From M3007 sp031425155 (GTDB lineage Bacteria > Bacteroidota > Bacteroidia > Chitinophagales > Saprospiraceae): a DNA stretch of 64,000 bases. The position numbers and the translations under genes were made by a program. Positions 61,854 to 64,000 of this stretch are shown piece after piece; position 1 is the first letter of the stretch, and the number at the start of each line of letters is the position of its first letter. The stretch covers positions 62,001 through 126,000 of the forward strand of contig JANPIV010000041.1 in NCBI GenBank assembly GCA_031425155.1, given 5' to 3'. The notes below the pieces were generated by a model. It was not told the origin of the DNA and made no database searches. It worked only from the letters and a program-made list of their open reading frames with translations.

Positions 61854-64000
61854 TTACTTTGGTAAATTGCCAAAAGTCAATTTCGCCCGCAAGCCCACGT
61901 TCACGCCCGGCATATCCGCGTAAAAGCGGAACAAGTCGAGGTATTCGCGGTAGCGGACGTTGGTGAAGTTTTGCACGTTGAGGCCGACTTCCAGCCGGTT
62001 TTTGCCCAACCAGAAAGTGTGCGCCGCGTCCAGGCCAAGCGTGGTGAACGTAGGCGGCGCGGCCTTAGTCAGCCCCTCTTCCGGGATGCGCGACTGCCGA
62101 ATAACCATCGTCGCCAACAGCCGGATAAAAGTTTCGTCGGATTTCCGTCCACCTTTTGCCATCCAGCGCAGTCCGTATTGGTAGCGGTCGGTTGGCATCA
62201 GCGGCAACCAATCGCGGTGTATAGCCTCCTGCGAACTACCAAGTGTTGGAGCGAGGCGATGGCCGCGCAGCAGCGAAGCCCGCCCTTCCACGGCCAGACT
62301 TGGCGCGATATTTCCGGAAAAACTGGCGTCCAAGCCTTGTAGTACTGCGTTATTCTGTTGATAGAAATAAGCCGGAAATGGCCCGCGAACCGTCAGCACC
62401 ACGCTGTCGCGCGGTTGGTTTAAATATATAAAATTTTGAATTTGATTGCGGTACACCGTCAAAATCATGCTCAAACGGTCAGTTTCCCAGTGGAGCGTAG
62501 CATTGGTGTTCCAGGCTTTTTCGGAACGCAGATTTGGATTTCCTTCCTCGTAAGTACCCGCCCCGTGGTGAACGCCTTTGGCAAAAAGTTCATTGACGTG
62601 CGGCGGTCGCCAGGCATAGCCAGTGTTCAACTTAGCATTGAATGTCGGCGAAAACCGATAAATCACGCCAGTTGTGCCAGAGATGTTCCCGAAGGCGAGG
62701 TTTTTATCCAAATTATTGGCCCCATTGCCCGTAGTGGTAATGTGGTTCCAACGATAATCGTAGCGCAGCCCCACCTCAAATTCCCACGGCACCGGATACC
62801 GCCGCCAGCGTTCGGTGGCCCAGAGCGAACCGCCCAGCGCGAGGTAGTCGGGGATGTAGCCGCCCTTGCTGACATAGTTCAGTTGCTGAATAGCCTGCGC
62901 TCCAATGCCGCCTTGCCAATGGCGAATAGGCAGGTGTTCGAGGGCCACATCCAGCGTGTTGCTCCATAATTGGAAAGTCACTTGCGCCTTGTCGCTCTCG
63001 GCGATGCTCTTGCGCCCCCGGTCGTATTCGCGGCGTTGGTTATACTGGAAGTTGTATTGTCCGCTGAATTTCCACACGTCATTTATGCGGTACAACAACT
63101 TGTATTTCAACATATTATGCTGCACCTGCTGTTTCGGGCGATCTATGGCGTAAGTGAAATAATTGAGGTTGTTACGCGGGGTAGTGCTGGCAATGGCGGC
63201 TTCCAAATCGCTCACACTACCCGTGTGCGCGGCCCGCAGAATGCCAAATTGTTGGCCAAACTGCGTAGTACTCAGCGTATGTTGCCAGCGTCCGTGCCGC
63301 CAATCGGCCATCGCCGAGAAGTTCAGTTCTGCTGCCCCGGTGTTGCCCAGCCAGTAGTCGGGTGCGCGAAGATTACCGCTGCGCTTGGCAGTGCCTTGCA
63401 GCCGAAAGGCCAGGGTGCCGCGTTTTGGTCGCCAGTCCAGACTACCAGAGGCTACACCACCACCACCATTGCTGAACCCGCCGAGCGTAGCCCAGCCATT
63501 CATGCCCGCCGTTTCGCGGAGCGAGGCGGGTTCGAGTACCACCGCGCCCGCCATCGCCCCCACGCCATAGCGCAGCCCGGCGGCTCCTTTCACCACGGTG
63601 ATGCGGTCAGCAGTGAAGGGATCAATCTCCGGCGCGTGGTCGCTGCCCCACTGCTGACTTTGCAGCGTCACGCCGTCGGCCACGATGGCGATGCGATTGG
63701 AATGCAGCCCCTGAATGACGGGCTTAGCCACCGTAGCACCGGAGGTAAGCAGGGTCACGCCAGGCAGTTTTTTCAAAGTTTCCCCCAAATTCAGCCCCTT
63801 TGCTGCTTCAAGGTCGGCTTTTTCCACGGTGCTTTCGGCTTGGGTAGCGGTTGGGGCCACGGCTTTTTCCCGGATGACCACCTCTTTGATTTCCGCATTA
63901 TGTACCAACTGAAAATTCACCTCGGCATTTTCTGTCAAGCGCAGAATTTGGGTGAAATGGGCGCACTCAATATGGCTGATTTCGACGGTATAGGGCGTGT
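61854..64000 (-). CDS. TonB-dependent receptor, partial (N-terminus outside window)
   Basis: The frame remains open to the window edge; the visible start of the protein, TPYTVEISHIECAHFTQI, belongs to a regulatory-like beta domain, so the internal TTG at 63938 is not the true start. The plug contains LKKLPGVTLLTSGATVAKPVIQGL, RIAIVADGVTLQSQQWGSDH and VVKGAAGLRYGVGAMAGAVVLEP. The His in GSDHAPEID and the general pattern recall zinc receptors such as ZnuD, but the ligand is not proven. It ends with a barrel strand (AKLTFGNLPK). Downstream lipoprotein at 61243 is likely cotranscribed. Confidence 0.88.
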   Translation of the reverse strand, partial: TPYTVEISHIECAHFTQILRLTENAEVNFQLVHNAEIKEVVIREKAVAPTATQAESTVEKADLEAAKGLNLGETLKKLPGVTLLTSGATVAKPVIQGLHSNRIAIVADGVTLQSQQWGSDHAPEIDPFTADRITVVKGAAGLRYGVGAMAGAVVLEPASLRETAGMNGWATLGGFSNGGGGVASGSLDWRPKRGTLAFRLQGTAKRSGNLRAPDYWLGNTGAAELNFSAMADWRHGRWQHTLSTTQFGQQFGILRAAHTGSVSDLEAAIASTTPRNNLNYFTYAIDRPKQQVQHNMLKYKLLYRINDVWKFSGQYNFQYNQRREYDRGRKSIAESDKAQVTFQLWSNTLDVALEHLPIRHWQGGIGAQAIQQLNYVSKGGYIPDYLALGGSLWATERWRRYPVPWEFEVGLRYDYRWNHITTTGNGANNLDKNLAFGNISGTTGVIYRFSPTFNAKLNTGYAWRPPHVNELFAKGVHHGAGTYEEGNPNLRSEKAWNTNATLHWETDRLSMILTVYRNQIQNFIYLNQPRDSVVLTVRGPFPAYFYQQNNAVLQGLDASFSGNIAPSLAVEGRASLLRGHRLAPTLGSSQEAIHRDWLPLMPTDRYQYGLRWMAKGGRKSDETFIRLLATMVIRQSRIPEEGLTKAAPPTFTTLGLDAAHTFWLGKNRLEVGLNVQNFTNVRYREYLDLFRFYADMPGVNVGLRAKLTFGNLPK

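Overview
The window looks like a chromosomal segment of a free-living Bacteroidota bacterium, probably of the Saprospiria type (inference). Evidence: type IX secretion C-terminal domains of both kinds (45290-47785 and 57725-59830), TonB-dependent receptors with carboxypeptidase-regulatory N-termini, Bacteroidota promoter -7 boxes (TAnnTTTG), and tightly overlapping ATGA/GTGA gene junctions. No rRNA, tRNA, CRISPR array, intact insertion sequence or phage gene was seen.

Left edge (1-5.5 kb): two small unknown genes and a 1217-residue CheB-CheR-PAS-histidine kinase on the minus strand, divergent from a stand-alone receiver protein. A 761-base non-coding stretch follows. A second, paralogous receiver lies at 49.1 kb with the same 13-base promoter core.

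Centre (5.5-42.7 kb): one long plus-strand surface-polysaccharide locus of about 33 genes, many overlapping by 1-4 bases. It begins with nucleotide-sugar genes (WbpB- and WbpP-like), a PHP-type tyrosine phosphatase, a Wza-like lipoprotein and a Wzc-like tyrosine kinase. A nonulosonic (sialic-like) acid cassette follows (neuB, neuC, a methyltransferase, neuA) with an AsnB-like amidotransferase. Then come a Wzm/Wzt ABC exporter, a WbsX-like protein, a WecB-like epimerase, many GT4/GT2 glycosyltransferases, four methyltransferases in all, an acetyltransferase, a Wzy/ligase-like membrane protein, a second AsnB and a TupA-like ATP-grasp protein. The locus ends in a reductase/initiating-transferase/4,6-dehydratase trio resembling WbpV-WbpL-WbpM, closed by a strong bidirectional terminator. 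Base composition drops sharply in 18.8-25.7 kb and 35.5-38.7 kb, as expected for exchangeable serotype-like modules.

Right part (42.8-53 kb): a secreted GH39-like glycosidase convergent with the locus, a T9SS cargo protein with repeated Fn3 and PPC domains, an OmpA lipoprotein, an NlpC/P60 peptidase, a DoxX protein and a TonB receptor.

53.1-57.6 kb holds the most interesting compact system: an NrtR-type Nudix regulator followed by a PRPP-synthetase-like protein, a nucleoside deoxyribosyltransferase-like protein, a NADAR protein and a NAMPT/NadV-type transferase. Three 21-base palindromes (TTTGCGTAA-N3-TTACGCAAA and variants) sit at the two promoters, so this is very likely a self-regulated NAD(+)/ADP-ribose salvage operon. 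Its Prs-like + NAMPT-like pair also matches the gene pairing of the phage NARP1 route (ADP-ribose pyrophosphate to NAD+). The operon is bracketed by two copies of a palindromic repeat. Beyond it lie a T9SS type B protein, a CPYC thioredoxin-reductase-like flavoprotein, a 221-base nested palindrome, a small lipoprotein and a TonB receptor cut by the window edge.
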